In this document: in pieces, positions 1-8,617 of the stretch
Numbering within the stretch: the stretch's first letter is position 1
Layout of the letters: each line of letters begins with the position of its first letter
Source: Paracoccaceae bacterium
GTDB taxonomy: Bacteria > Pseudomonadota > Alphaproteobacteria > Rhodobacterales > Rhodobacteraceae
Direction: 5' to 3'
DNA length: 64,000 bases
NCBI GenBank assembly: GCA_009773055.1
Contig: WOUW01000008.1
Coordinates: 1-64,000 of the forward strand
Made by a program: the position numbers and the translations under genes
Notes under the pieces: generated by a model
The model's input: the letters and a program-made list of their open reading frames with translations, nothing else
Told to the model about the DNA's origin: nothing
Database searches by the model: none

Positions 1-99
1 TCTGTGATCAGTTCCGTCGGCTCAGGCCCTGATCTCAACGTCGCAAAGGGGGTCAATTTTGGACGCCGATGCGGGGTCAGTTTTGCGCGCCGATTGACA
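1..99. mobile_element. Terminal end of an IS21-family insertion sequence (partial)
   Basis: Two imperfect repeats stand side by side at 48-71 and 72-99, built on GGGGTCAATTTTGGACGCC and GGGGTCAGTTTTGCGCGCC. The second ends in GATTGACA, so the element terminus read outward begins TGTCAATCGG. Tandem terminal repeats of this GGGGTCA(A/G)TTTTG type with a TG...CA end are typical of IS21-family elements. The transposase genes (istA/istB) would lie left of the window. The insertion interrupts hipA at base 99/100. Family assignment is from recognition, not a database match. Confidence 0.75.
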
Positions 100-910
100 T
101 GAAACAGCGCTCCTCAGTTCCGTTCCGCTGATACTTCATCTGCGGGCCCAGACCCAGCGCCTGTGCGAAGTCTTCTTGGTGCAGGCGTCGCACCGTGTTC
201 CCTTCGACAATCCGGTCAAACCGTTCGACAAGCAAACCGCGTAGGTCGCCTTCGCCGATCATCTCGGTGTGAGCGACAGGGTGCCTCTGAACCGCTGCCA
301 TGATCCCCATCAGCAAGTGTTCCTGGTTGACGGTCATCATCTCTCCGGCTCGCGGGACTTTCAGGATGTGCGTGGTTGGGACGTTCAGTCCCGGACGTGG
401 CAGGGCAAAGCTGCCGTCCGGCCGCCGTGCGAGGGCTATCTTGCCTTGGACGCCAGCTAAGGGTGATGGATCATTGGTGTCGTCTGGCACGCGCCGGAAG
501 TCGCGCAGCGATGCCATCACGCGGAGAAGGTCCTTCGAGGTCAGCGGCACATAGTCCGCCTCGAGGTCGCCCGGCATCTTGGCCGGCCCGGTCCCGACGG
601 GCACACAGGAGATCGATCCAGGACAGTCAGCGCCGAGATGCGCCAAGAGGCCGACGATATCCGAAAAGTCGATCCCGTGTCGCTGCATGATCTGCTCGCG
701 TTGAGCGTTTTCGAACAGCAGGTTCGAAAAGAAGCCACGCGTAAGGCTGTCGCTGAACGGCTCAGCGCGCACCGGCAGCGAGAGCGACAGCGGATGTGGA
801 AGGTCGTCGGTCAGGTATCTGAACGAGGTGGCGCCGTCATCTGACCGGACCAGCCGACCAGCGGGGGTCGCCATGCCCTCAAAGAAAACATCGAGTTCCA
901 GCGCGGCCAC
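77..910 (-). pseudogene. hipA: HipA-like kinase toxin, truncated by an IS21-type end
   Basis: This is the N-terminal part of a HipA serine/threonine kinase toxin, which in the family phosphorylates Glu-tRNA synthetase. It retains the N-subdomain, the Gly-rich stretch LAGVQGKIALARRPDG, the HILKVPR strand and VERFDRI. Family members are about 410-440 residues; this reading frame stops at 277. The last residues, MSIGAQN, are encoded by the IS terminus (77-99), so real hipA sequence is 100-910. The catalytic loop and C-terminal kinase lobe are lost, so toxicity is unlikely. The start lies 2 bp after the hipB stop, as in a hipBA operon. Confidence 0.85.
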
Positions 911-912
911 GA

Positions 913-1131
913 TTAGCCCTTCGCCTCAAGCCGCAGACCAAGGTCGCGGCAAATCTGCAGGACCAAACCTATTCGGGCATTCTCCTTGCCGTTCTCGATC
1001 GCGCTGACTGTGGCCAGCGTTACACCACTCTGAAGTGCAACGTCAGACTGTCGCAGGCCAAGCTCCTTCCTGCGTGCACGGAGCGCGGAGCCGAGATCGA
1101 GAGGCGTTTCTATGGTGTGGGTATGTGCCAT
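913..1131 (-). CDS. hipB: HipB-like XRE-family antitoxin
   Basis: A 72-residue helix-turn-helix protein. LGSALRARRKELGLRQSDVA followed by SGVTLATVSAIENGK is the classical XRE fold, covering nearly the whole protein. In the HipBA family it binds operator DNA and neutralises HipA. I chose the ATG at 1131; an in-frame TTG at 1158 would add nine residues and no convincing ribosome site separates the two. It lies directly upstream of the truncated hipA, so the antitoxin survives while its toxin is broken. It belongs to the island attached to tRNA-Thr. Confidence 0.8.
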   Translation of the reverse strand: MAHTHTIETPLDLGSALRARRKELGLRQSDVALQSGVTLATVSAIENGKENARIGLVLQICRDLGLRLEAKG

Positions 1132-1280
1132 GATTTCTGCGATCGTTGAAATCTTCAAGGAACATGCCTCAGCACTCCCAGAATGTCAACGATCGCGTAA
1201 ATTTGGCTCTGAAGTGAATGACTGACGTCAAATTAGCACGATCATAGAAAGATCCAGTCTCTGGCACCGGACGAAGGTGA

Positions 1281-2882
1281 TCACCCTTCATCAGTCTTCA
1301 CAAGGGCAGGCTCCAATTCATAGTCCGGAAGGACGTCGATTACCCGCGCCATTGCCACGATGCTCACATCCCCATAGCTGTCTCCTGCCGTTCTGCCAGC
1401 ATGTCCTTGGATAGCATCGACAACACGATCCGAAAGTCCGATTTCACGGCCCAAGGACTTGAAGCGGTGGCGCCAACCATGCGACGGCTGCACGCCGTCG
1501 GGAACCAGGCCGGTCCGATTCAGCCATTCCGAAAGCCGACCGGAAGTGACCCTCGCACCATCAAGAAACTTCTCCGGTTTAACAGCGTTGTGGAACAACG
1601 GGCCCGATTTGGCGGATTTCACGAAATCGAGGAACCCGAGCGCAATGATCTGCCGATGCAGCGGCACGTCCCTATAAACTCCGGTCTTGACTGAACCAGC
1701 TTCTGGCGAGATCCGGATCACCCAATGCTCACCTTCCTGGCGAACGTCGTCTTTTCGGAGCTGCGCCACTTCTACCACCCGCGCACCCGTGAAGGCACAT
1801 AGGATCGGAACCCAGCGCTTGGCAGCAGTCAGGCAAGACTTCTCGCGGTTCGACGGGTTGGCGGGTTCTGCCGGGACGTAACCGATCGAAGAGCGAAGCA
1901 GTCGCGTCGCTTCGGCGGTGGTGTAACCTCGCTCTCGGGATCGCACCTTCTTCCGCGTCTCCTGCCGGACCCCCTCTGACACGTTTGTAGGGAGGATATC
2001 CTTTTCATAAGCCCAGCGAAGGATCGCGCGAACGCTAGCCAAGTAAACGTTCGCCACGGTCCGCGTCGAAATACCTTCGCCTTGCAGCTTGTCCAACCAG
2101 CTGTTCAGGTCCCGCTTTGTGATCTTCCGCGCGTCGGAATTGCCAAGATGCTTGACGAGGCTCTTGATCGCGACGGTCCATCTTCTGCCGCCATCCGCGT
2201 GTTTGCCCAATGCTTGACGAGACTTGATGTAGTCGTCGAAGAGATCCGACAGAGGCACCGGGGGAACCGGCTCATCGGGAAGGGAAGTTCGGACGACAGA
2301 TGTCTCAGGCGGGGTGCCAGTAAAGTCTCCCTCGTCCCTCTCGACCATCCGAGACAGCGCCTCCAGTTCTGCTTCGCAAAGAACCTGCGCGAGCCGACGC
2401 CACTCCCGTGACCTTGGAACTACGGTGACGTTGCCCGCCAGCCGAAACCGCTCGATCTGGGGGCCGACAAGATCATGCAACTCGATGTCTGACAACGTGC
2501 CTGCACGGGCAGCGCGCAAGTTCGCCACGTAGCCGTCGTCGATCCCGATAGCGGCATAGCCCTGGGACAGGCGTCCTTGTTCATCTAGGTCCAGCCTTAT
2601 CTGATAGAGGCGCGCTGCCAACTGTTCGTCAGTCAGAGGAAAGCGACGTTGGCCCTCCTCAATTTCGCCGGCCTGCGTTGCTTCCATGCCTGCTCTCGTT
2701 ATCTGCGCCTGAAGACGCACGACAGCTGCGGGGTGCAGACGCATTGCTGCACGCCTGTCGCCCCCTAAGGGTTCGATCAGTTCCGATCTACCAATTAGCC
2801 GGACAAGCTCCTTCGGCACCGCAACGCGAGCGTAGAATCTGCCATCCTTCTCCCGCCAGTGACGCAACTTCCCTGCCACCAC
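1281..2882 (-). CDS. int: Tyrosine recombinase (island integrase)
   Basis: A 533-residue site-specific recombinase that would cut and join DNA at an attachment site through a 3'-phosphotyrosine. The N-terminus (HWREKDGRFYARVAVPKEL) resembles the arm-binding domain of phage-type integrases (DUF6538-like). A SAM-like core-binding region lies near residues 215-310 (LSDLFDDYIKSRQALGKHADG). The catalytic domain shows Arg in FTGARVVEVAQL, HxxR in HGWRHRFKSLG and the late His/Tyr in GHAGRTAGDSYGDV. The gene starts 87 bp from the CCA end of tRNA-Thr and points away from it, the usual position for an integrase whose island uses that tRNA gene as attB. Confidence 0.9.
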   Translation of the reverse strand: MVAGKLRHWREKDGRFYARVAVPKELVRLIGRSELIEPLGGDRRAAMRLHPAAVVRLQAQITRAGMEATQAGEIEEGQRRFPLTDEQLAARLYQIRLDLDEQGRLSQGYAAIGIDDGYVANLRAARAGTLSDIELHDLVGPQIERFRLAGNVTVVPRSREWRRLAQVLCEAELEALSRMVERDEGDFTGTPPETSVVRTSLPDEPVPPVPLSDLFDDYIKSRQALGKHADGGRRWTVAIKSLVKHLGNSDARKITKRDLNSWLDKLQGEGISTRTVANVYLASVRAILRWAYEKDILPTNVSEGVRQETRKKVRSRERGYTTAEATRLLRSSIGYVPAEPANPSNREKSCLTAAKRWVPILCAFTGARVVEVAQLRKDDVRQEGEHWVIRISPEAGSVKTGVYRDVPLHRQIIALGFLDFVKSAKSGPLFHNAVKPEKFLDGARVTSGRLSEWLNRTGLVPDGVQPSHGWRHRFKSLGREIGLSDRVVDAIQGHAGRTAGDSYGDVSIVAMARVIDVLPDYELEPALVKTDEG

Positions 2883-2968
2883 ACACCCCGTTCTGGAACG
2901 AATTCTGGAACAGAAAATGGCACGAAGCCCTTGAGATCAAGGCTTTTCTTTAGGATCAAGGGGATGGC

Positions 2969-3043
<75 letters not shown>

Positions 3044-3155
3044 GCCGTTTGTGGCGGGGGAGATAGACGCAATCGGACACCTGTGCAAGGGGGATTTGGC
3101 GGGAAACCTGACCCTCTCTGGACCCAACCTCGCCATTGCGCTAGAAGCCTTGGCC

Positions 3156-3329
3156 ATGCGCAGCCCTTCGAACCCGGACCACGGCAACACGTCCCGGAAA
3201 CCTGAGCGACAGTCCAGCCGCGAAGACCGGTTGAAGGCGGCTCTCAAGGCCAACATGGCGCGCCGGAAGGCACAGGCAAAGGCTCGGACCGCCGAAGACG
3301 CGGCCGGGGAAACGGCAGACAAGGATTAG
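3156..3329 (+). CDS. Small conserved charged protein upstream of murA
   Basis: A 57-residue, strongly charged protein with the core [21 protein letters not shown] and an acidic/alanine tail. Short proteins with this [17 protein letters not shown] pattern are common just upstream of murA in Rhodobacteraceae, from memory; function unknown. I start it at the ATG at 3156 because residues from the upstream in-frame start at 3051 run back towards the tRNA and look non-coding. Five bases separate its stop from the murA start, suggesting translational coupling. Confidence 0.6.
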   Translation: MRSPSNPDHGNTSRKPERQSSREDRLKAALKANMARRKAQAKARTAEDAAGETADKD

Positions 3330-3334
3330 GGCAG

Positions 3335-4603
3335 ATGGATTCGATTCTGGTGCGTGGCAACGGGGCCTTGTCGGGGGCGATCCCGATTGCCGGGGCGAAG
3401 AACGCCTGTCTCACGCTGATGCCCGCGACGCTTTTGTCGGACGAGCCGCTTACGCTGACCAATGCGCCGCGGCTGTCGGACATCCGCACGATGACGCAGC
3501 TGCTGCAATCGCTGGGCGCGGAAGTAGCCAGCCTTCAGGATGGCCTTGTGCTGGCGCTATCGTCGCATTCGATCACCAGCCTGAAGGCCGACTACGACAT
3601 CGTCCGCAAGATGCGCGCCTCGATCCTTGTGCTTGGGCCAATGCTCGCCCGGTATGGCGAGGCGACCGTGTCCTTGCCCGGCGGCTGCGCCATCGGCGCG
3701 CGGCCGGTTGATCTGCACCTCAAGGCGCTGGAGGCGATGGGCGCGACGCTTGACCTGCGTGACGGCTATGTCCACGCAAAAGCCCCCGGTGGTCGCCTGA
3801 AGGGCGCAGTCGTCGAGTTTCCCTTCGTCTCGGTTGGCGCCACCGAGAATGCACTGATGGCGGCAACCCTGGCCAAGGGGACGACAGTCCTGAAGAACGC
3901 GGCGAAAGAGCCCGAGATTGTCGATCTGGCCCGCTGCCTGAAGAAGATGGGTGCGAAGATCGACGGCGAGGGGACTTCGACCATCACCATCGAGGGCACC
4001 GACCGGCTGGGCGGTGCCACGCATCAGGTGGTGACCGACCGGATCGAGCTTGGCACCTACATGCTGGTCCCCGCAATCTGCGGCGGCGAGATCGAATGCA
4101 TCGGTGGCACGCTGGATCTTGTTGGCGCCTTCGCGGAAAGGCTGGATGCCGCTGGCGTGTCCGTGACGCAGACCAACCGGGGCCTGAAAGTGTCGCGCAA
4201 GAACGGCCGGGTGCGGGCAGTGGACGTCACGACCGAACCCTTCCCGGGCTTCCCGACTGACCTGCAGGCGCAGATGATGGCGCTTCTGTGCACGGCCCAA
4301 GGGACGAGCGTTCTGGAAGAGAAGATCTTCGAGAACCGCTTCATGCACGCCCCGGAACTGATCCGGATGGGGGCAAAGATCGACGTCCATGGTGGCACGG
4401 CCACGGTGACCGGGGTCGAAAAGCTGAAAGGTGCGCCGGTGATGGCGACGGACCTGCGCGCCTCGGTCAGCCTTATCCTTGCCGGGTTGGCGGCAGAGGG
4501 CGAAACCGTCGTGTCCCGGGTCTATCATCTCGATCGCGGCTATGAGCGGGTGGAAGAAAAGCTTCGGGCGTGCGGGGCGCATATCGAGCGTATTCAGGCA
4601 TGA
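3335..4603 (+). CDS. murA: UDP-N-acetylglucosamine 1-carboxyvinyltransferase
   Basis: A 422-residue cytoplasmic enzyme transferring enolpyruvate from PEP to UDP-GlcNAc, the first committed step of peptidoglycan synthesis and the target of fosfomycin. The N-terminus [23 protein letters not shown] is the family signature. The fosfomycin-reactive cysteine is Cys118 in [18 protein letters not shown]. The C-terminal half keeps the usual [17 protein letters not shown] motif. Length matches the family. The stop overlaps the next gene's ATG (ATGA at 4600-4603), so murA and the DUF2948 gene are co-translated. Confidence 0.97.
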   Translation: MDSILVRGNGALSGAIPIAGAKNACLTLMPATLLSDEPLTLTNAPRLSDIRTMTQLLQSLGAEVASLQDGLVLALSSHSITSLKADYDIVRKMRASILVLGPMLARYGEATVSLPGGCAIGARPVDLHLKALEAMGATLDLRDGYVHAKAPGGRLKGAVVEFPFVSVGATENALMAATLAKGTTVLKNAAKEPEIVDLARCLKKMGAKIDGEGTSTITIEGTDRLGGATHQVVTDRIELGTYMLVPAICGGEIECIGGTLDLVGAFAERLDAAGVSVTQTNRGLKVSRKNGRVRAVDVTTEPFPGFPTDLQAQMMALLCTAQGTSVLEEKIFENRFMHAPELIRMGAKIDVHGGTATVTGVEKLKGAPVMATDLRASVSLILAGLAAEGETVVSRVYHLDRGYERVEEKLRACGAHIERIQA

Positions 4604-5073
4604 CGGATGCCAAGTTCCAAGACGGCGGCGAAGGCCCGTTGCGGCTGGTCGCGCAGGATGCCGAGGACCTGAAGGTCATCTCGTCGCTGGTGCAGGACGC
4701 GGTCCTGCCGGTGACCGAGCTGAAGTTCGACCCCAAGCGCCGCCGTTTCGCGCTGCTTCTGAACCGCTTCCGCTGGGAAGACCGGGTCGAGGCCGAAGCG
4801 GTGGGCCGCGCCTATGAACGGGTGCGGTCGGTCTTGGTGGTGGACGACGTTCTGAAGGTGCAGAGCTTCGGCTTCGACCGCGCCGACAAGGATCTGGTCC
4901 TGTCGGTGCTCGCGCTGGACTTTGCGCCGGGCGCGGATGGCACCGGTCGGCTGGTCCTGACGCTGGCGGGCGACGGCGGCATCGCGCTTGACGTCGAGGC
5001 GCTGGAGGTCCGGCTAGATGACGTCACGCGGCCCTACCGCGCGCCCTCGGGCAAGGTTCCAAAGCACGTGTAA
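4600..5073 (+). CDS. DUF2948 family protein
   Basis: A 157-residue soluble protein. [20 protein letters not shown], then [20 protein letters not shown] and a C-terminal [23 protein letters not shown], is the DUF2948 pattern, found almost only in alphaproteobacteria and usually between murA and hisD. Function is unknown; no catalytic motif is evident. It starts at an ATG overlapping the murA stop. A stable hairpin (5082-5103) follows the stop, so the murA-DUF2948 unit may end there or its 3' end be stabilised there. Confidence 0.85.
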   Translation: MTDAKFQDGGEGPLRLVAQDAEDLKVISSLVQDAVLPVTELKFDPKRRRFALLLNRFRWEDRVEAEAVGRAYERVRSVLVVDDVLKVQSFGFDRADKDLVLSVLALDFAPGADGTGRLVLTLAGDGGIALDVEALEVRLDDVTRPYRAPSGKVPKHV

Positions 5074-5081
5074 GGCCGGGC

Positions 5082-5103
5082 CAAATTCCCTTGCAGGAAT
5101 TTG
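5082..5103. repeat. Intergenic hairpin of the CAAATTCC/GGAATTTG type (copy 1)
   Basis: CAAATTCC (5082-5089) pairs with GGAATTTG (5096-5103) across a 6-nt loop. It is preceded by GGCCGGGC and lies 8 bp after the DUF2948 stop. Related hairpins occur at 35346-35367 and 59219-59239, all between genes. No T-run follows, so it is not a classical terminator; RNA processing or a protein-binding palindrome is possible. Confidence 0.6.
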
Positions 5104-5193
5104 CGGAAGACCTCGAAGACTTTTGACCCCGACACCAGCCTTGAGCCCGGCGTCGCCCCGCGCTATCTGACGCCCGACCAGCCGGAGTCCCCG

Positions 5194-6495
5194 ATGCCCG
5201 TCTTCCTCAATACCGCCCATCCGGACTTCGAGACCGCCTTCCAGACCCTCCTCGGGCAAAAGCGCGAAGAGGCCGAAGACGTGGATCAGGCCGTGGCCGC
5301 TATCATCGCGGATGTTCGCGCCCGGGGCGATGCCTCGGTCATCGACCTGACGCAACGTTTCGACCGGCTGAGCCTGACCCCCGAGACGTTGGCCTTCACC
5401 CCCGCCGAGATTGCGGCCGAAATCGTCAAGGTCAGCCCCGAGGACCGCGCTGCCCTAGAGCTCGCGGCGGCCCGCATCCGCGCCTACCACGACCGGCAAA
5501 AGCCGCAGGATGAAAGCTGGACCGACAGCGCCGGGGCCACCCTTGGCTGGCGCTGGACGCCGGTGTCAGCCGCAGGCCTTTACGTCCCCGGCGGCCTTGC
5601 GTCTTACCCGTCCTCCGTCCTGATGAACGCGATCCCGGCCAAGGTTGCCGGGGTTGAACGCCTTGTCATCGCCTGTCCGACGCCGGGTGGGGTGGTCAAT
5701 CCGCTCGTCCTTCTCGCCGCGCAGATTGCGGGAGTGGATGTGGTCTACCGGATCGGCGGGGCGCAGGCGATTGCCGCGCTGGCTTACGGGACCGAGACCA
5801 TCGCGGCGGTCGACAAGATCACCGGCCCCGGCAACGCCTATGTCGCTGCCGCCAAGCGCCGGGTTTTTGGCCGGGTCGGGATCGACATGATCGCGGGGCC
5901 GTCCGAGATTCTGGTCATTGCGGACGCGGACAACGACCCCGACTGGATCGCGCTTGACCTTCTGTCACAGGCCGAGCACGACGAAAGCGCGCAGTCGATC
6001 CTGATCACCACCAGTGCTGCTTTCGGTCAGGCCGTCGCAGCCGCTGTCGCCAAGCGCCTGGAATCGTTGGAGCGCCGCGCCATCGCCGGGGCGTCCTGGG
6101 CCAACAACGGGGCGGTGATCGTCACCCGCGATCTCTCTGAGGCGGCACAGCTTTCCAACCGCGTCGCGCCAGAGCACCTTGAACTCTGCGTGGCCGATCC
6201 CGAGGCTCTGAGCGAAGAGATCACCCACGCCGGCGCGATCTTCCTTGGCCAGTACACACCCGAGGCCATCGGCGACTATGTCGGCGGCCCGAACCACGTG
6301 TTGCCCACCGCCCGCTCGGCGCGCTTCTCCTCGGGCCTTTCCGTCCTCGATTTCATGAAGCGCACGACGCTGGCAAAAATGACGCCCGAGGCGCTCAAGG
6401 CCATCGGCCCCGCGGCCGAACGTCTGGCCAAGTCGGAGAGCCTTGAGGCGCATGGCCTGTCGGTGCGTGCGCGGCTGGATCGGCTGAACGACTAA
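5194..6495 (+). CDS. hisD: Histidinol dehydrogenase
   Basis: A 433-residue enzyme catalysing the last two steps of histidine synthesis, the NAD-dependent four-electron oxidation of L-histidinol to L-histidine with a bound zinc. Motifs include the GLYVPGG segment, GGAQAIAALAYGTE, KITGPGNAYV, GPSEILVIAD, the QAEHDE zinc/base region and GPNHVLPT near the C-terminus. I start at the ATG at 5194 (MPVFLNTAHPDF), which gives the family's usual N-terminus; a TTG at 5101 would add 31 non-conserved residues overlapping the upstream hairpin. It follows murA-DUF2948 on the same strand. Confidence 0.96.
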   Translation: MPVFLNTAHPDFETAFQTLLGQKREEAEDVDQAVAAIIADVRARGDASVIDLTQRFDRLSLTPETLAFTPAEIAAEIVKVSPEDRAALELAAARIRAYHDRQKPQDESWTDSAGATLGWRWTPVSAAGLYVPGGLASYPSSVLMNAIPAKVAGVERLVIACPTPGGVVNPLVLLAAQIAGVDVVYRIGGAQAIAALAYGTETIAAVDKITGPGNAYVAAAKRRVFGRVGIDMIAGPSEILVIADADNDPDWIALDLLSQAEHDESAQSILITTSAAFGQAVAAAVAKRLESLERRAIAGASWANNGAVIVTRDLSEAAQLSNRVAPEHLELCVADPEALSEEITHAGAIFLGQYTPEAIGDYVGGPNHVLPTARSARFSSGLSVLDFMKRTTLAKMTPEALKAIGPAAERLAKSESLEAHGLSVRARLDRLND

Positions 6496-6881
6496 CTTGT
6501 CTGCCGGGCCCACTCCTCCGGGTCGAACCACCCGCGCGAGGCGGTCACTTTCAGGTCCGACCCAAGCTCCCATTCCTCCCACCCGACGATCCGCAAGGGG
6601 CGGCCCGTGCCCGAATGCGTCCCGGTGAAGGTCCAGAGATACAGCATATGCGTCCCTGCCAGCTTCACTCCGTCGCAGACCAGCGTCAGGTCCGGCACGT
6701 CGGCGAAAAACCCCGCCGCCATTGCAGCCACTCCGGCGCGCCCCTCCCAGGGCGTACCCCGGTTGATCACGATCGCTCCGGTCTCGGCAAAGAACCCCGC
6801 CACCGCTTCGGGCCGCCCGCTGTTCCAGGCCGCCGTGTAATCCGCGGCCAACTGACCAGCCGCAGCTTCCGAAACAGCCAT
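6492..6881 (-). CDS. SnoaL/NTF2-like fold protein
   Basis: A 129-residue protein with the pattern of the SnoaL-like/NTF2 superfamily: AAGQLAADYTAAWNSGRPEAVAGFFAETGAIVINRGTPWEGRAGVAAMAAGFFADVPDL in outline, then LYLWTFTGTHSGTGRPLRIVGWEEWEL. Such proteins form a small cone-shaped pocket and are either enzymes (isomerases, cyclases) or binding proteins; no specific activity can be assigned. Its 3' end overlaps the hisD stop by 4 bp on the opposite strand. It separates hisD from the UPF0262 gene, which are often neighbours in relatives. Confidence 0.75.
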   Translation of the reverse strand: MAVSEAAAGQLAADYTAAWNSGRPEAVAGFFAETGAIVINRGTPWEGRAGVAAMAAGFFADVPDLTLVCDGVKLAGTHMLYLWTFTGTHSGTGRPLRIVGWEEWELGSDLKVTASRGWFDPEEWARQTS

Positions 6882-7028
6882 CCCGAAATCCCCCGCTGAA
6901 ATGCCCTGCCTGCGCAAGCGTCGACCCCTCAACACCTGCCTGTCAAACGAAATCCCCGCATAGCGCCCTTGCACGGTTTGCGGGGCTCGGGCATCACGGG
7001 CTGTGTTGTCCTTTGCAAAGCCCCGCCC

Positions 7029-7505
7029 ATGAACCGCATCTGCCAGATCGAGATCGACGAGAAGGGTCTTGCCCGGCCCACGCCCGAGATCGAACAGGAA
7101 CGCCGCGTCGCGATCTTCGATCTTCTGGAAGAGAACTCTTTCACCCCCGCCCGCCGCCCCGACCGCGAGCTGCCGCAGGGCCCCTACCGGCTGCACCTTG
7201 GCATCCGCGAGGGCCGGCTGGTGTTCGACATCGCCACCGAGACGGGCGAAAGGGCGGCGGAGTTCCACCTGTCGCTTGGCCCCTTCCGGCAGGTCGTGAA
7301 GGACTATTTCCAGATCTGCGAAAGCTATTTCGACGCGGTCAAACGCCTGCCTCCCAGTCAGATCGAGGCGATCGACATGGCCCGCCGCGGCATTCACAAC
7401 GAAGGCGCGTCGATCCTGCAAGACCGCCTGACCGGCAAGGCCGAGGTCGACACCGACACCGCGCGGCGCCTGTTCACCCTGATCTGCGTCCTGCACTGGG
7501 GCTGA
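7029..7505 (+). CDS. UPF0262 family protein
   Basis: A 158-residue cytoplasmic protein of unknown function. MNRICQIEIDEKGL, FDLLEENSF, LPQGPYRLHLGIREGRLVFDI and the C-terminal AIDMARRGIHNEGASILQDRL identify UPF0262, an alphaproteobacterial family. The ATG at 7029 gives the canonical start. The next gene begins 4 bp after the stop, so the two form an operon. A single TTTGCAAA octamer lies at 7012-7019, ten bases before the start; alone it is weak evidence for PccR control. Confidence 0.9.
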   Translation: MNRICQIEIDEKGLARPTPEIEQERRVAIFDLLEENSFTPARRPDRELPQGPYRLHLGIREGRLVFDIATETGERAAEFHLSLGPFRQVVKDYFQICESYFDAVKRLPPSQIEAIDMARRGIHNEGASILQDRLTGKAEVDTDTARRLFTLICVLHWG

Positions 7506-7509
7506 CGCA

Positions 7510-7962
7510 TTGAGCGATTTCCCCCAATCCGTCCTTTTCTGCTGCGACCACAACGCCGTGCGGTCCCCGATGGCGGAAGGCCTGATGAAACAGATGTATG
7601 GCCAGCGCGCCTACGTGCAGTCTGCGGGCGTGCGAAACGACATGGAGATCGACGGTTTCTCGGTCGCCGTTTGCCAGGAGCTCGGGATCGAGCTTTCCCG
7701 CCATCGTTCACGGTCGTTCGACGAAATGCAGGACTGGGGCGACGACCTGTCCCAGTTCGACCTGATCATCGCGCTGTCCCCCGCCTCGCAGCGCATGGCG
7801 CTGGAACTGACGCGGTTCCACCACCTCGACATCGAATACTGGCCGATCCTCGATCCAACGGGATTGGGAGAAACGCGGGACGCAAAACTTGCCGCATACC
7901 GGCAGGCAAGGGATCAGATTAGAACACGAATGCTGGACCGTTTCGGGCCGCCGACGGCTTGA
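7510..7962 (+). CDS. Low-molecular-weight protein-tyrosine phosphatase family protein
   Basis: A 150-residue protein of the LMW phosphatase/arsenate reductase fold. The P-loop C(X)5R is Cys12 to Arg18 (CDHNAVRS), close to the N-terminus as in the family. The general-acid DP motif sits in EYWPILDPTG near the C-terminus. The P-loop FCCDHNAVRSP differs from the common CxGNxCRSP, so substrate may differ from classic phosphotyrosine phosphatases. Translation appears to start at TTG 7510, four bases after the UPF0262 stop, indicating coupling. In relatives this pair is often followed by infA; here a toxin-antitoxin pair follows. Confidence 0.85.
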   Translation: MSDFPQSVLFCCDHNAVRSPMAEGLMKQMYGQRAYVQSAGVRNDMEIDGFSVAVCQELGIELSRHRSRSFDEMQDWGDDLSQFDLIIALSPASQRMALELTRFHHLDIEYWPILDPTGLGETRDAKLAAYRQARDQIRTRMLDRFGPPTA

Positions 7963-7971
7963 ATTTCTACC

Positions 7972-7993
7972 TAATATGACCTATATTATGGTC
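7972..7993. promoter_or_regulatory. Candidate operator of the Phd/PIN module
   Basis: Two nested inverted repeats precede the antitoxin gene: TAATA-N7-TATTA (7972-7976/7984-7988) and GACC-N8-GGTC (7978-7981/7990-7993). The AT-rich stretch contrasts with its GC-rich surroundings and probably holds the -10 region. Phd-type antitoxins bind such palindromes to repress their own operon. The ribosome site AGAGG follows at about 7994. Confidence 0.5.
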
Positions 7994-8006
7994 AGAGGTG
8001 GCTCCC

Positions 8007-8246
8007 ATGCAGATCGCAATCGCAGATGCCAAGGCCCGGTTCGCCGATCTGGTCCGTCGTGCCGAAAGTGGCGAAAACATAGTGCTGACCCGGCACGGCA
8101 AGCCTGTCGCGCAACTGACCGGCGCGCCGCGGGCGCAGCGGCTGCCGCTGTTCGGCGCGCTGAAGGGCCGCATCCGGATCGCCGATGACTTTGACCAGCT
8201 TCCCGAAGGTTTCGCGGCAGGTCTTGGTGGCGCAATCGACCCTTAA
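8007..8246 (+). CDS. Phd/YefM-type antitoxin
   Basis: A 79-residue antitoxin. MQIAIADAKARFADLVRRAESGENIVLTRHGKPVAQL is the DNA-binding and dimerisation part of the Phd/YefM fold; the C-terminal tail (DDFDQLPEGFAAGLGG) is the toxin-wrapping segment. The start at ATG 8007 follows an AGAGG ribosome site; the GTG at 7998 would add only MAP. The stop overlaps the toxin ATG (TAATG), the normal arrangement in these modules. It should repress its own promoter through the palindromes just upstream. Confidence 0.9.
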   Translation: MQIAIADAKARFADLVRRAESGENIVLTRHGKPVAQLTGAPRAQRLPLFGALKGRIRIADDFDQLPEGFAAGLGGAIDP

Positions 8247-8617
8247 TGATCCTGCTGGACACCCATATCCTGCTTTGGGCTCTGGCGGATGATCCGCGCC
8301 TGACACCCGGAATGCGCACCCTTCTCGAACATGCCGAGGTTCGTTTCATTAGCGCGGCGTCGATCTGGGAAATCGAGATAAAGCGAGCCGCTGGCAAGCT
8401 GTGGATCGATGGCGATATTCTGGAGAGCGCGGGCGGTGCCGGGTATTCGCCCCTCGCCATCACCTGGGTCCATGCAGCCGAGGCCGGACGCCTGCCACCG
8501 CATCATGCCGATCCGTTCTTCCGGTTGCTGATCGCGCAGGCCAGGGTCGAAGGTCTGCCGTTCCTTACTGCGGACAGGCAGTTTTCATCATATGACGTAA
8601 AGCGGGCCAGACAGTGA
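8246..8617 (+). CDS. PIN-domain toxin (VapC-like ribonuclease)
   Basis: A 123-residue PIN domain, a Mg-dependent RNase fold. The first acidic residue is in MILLDTHILLWAL, the second in SAASIWEIEIKRAAGK, and the late pair in HHADPFFRLLIAQA and FLTADRQF. This subgroup (LLDTH..LLWAL, HxDPFDRLL) is typically paired with Phd antitoxins. It may cleave tRNA or rRNA, but the target cannot be read from sequence. It overlaps the antitoxin stop by one base. The pair sits after the LMW phosphatase and looks like a small mobile insertion. Confidence 0.9.
   Translation: MILLDTHILLWALADDPRLTPGMRTLLEHAEVRFISAASIWEIEIKRAAGKLWIDGDILESAGGAGYSPLAITWVHAAEAGRLPPHHADPFFRLLIAQARVEGLPFLTADRQFSSYDVKRARQ

Noticed and set aside
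7012-7019. TTTGCAAA octamer before the UPF0262 gene as a third PccR site
   Set aside because: A single octamer only 10 bp from the start codon, without the second copy seen at pccR and pccB; chance cannot be excluded.
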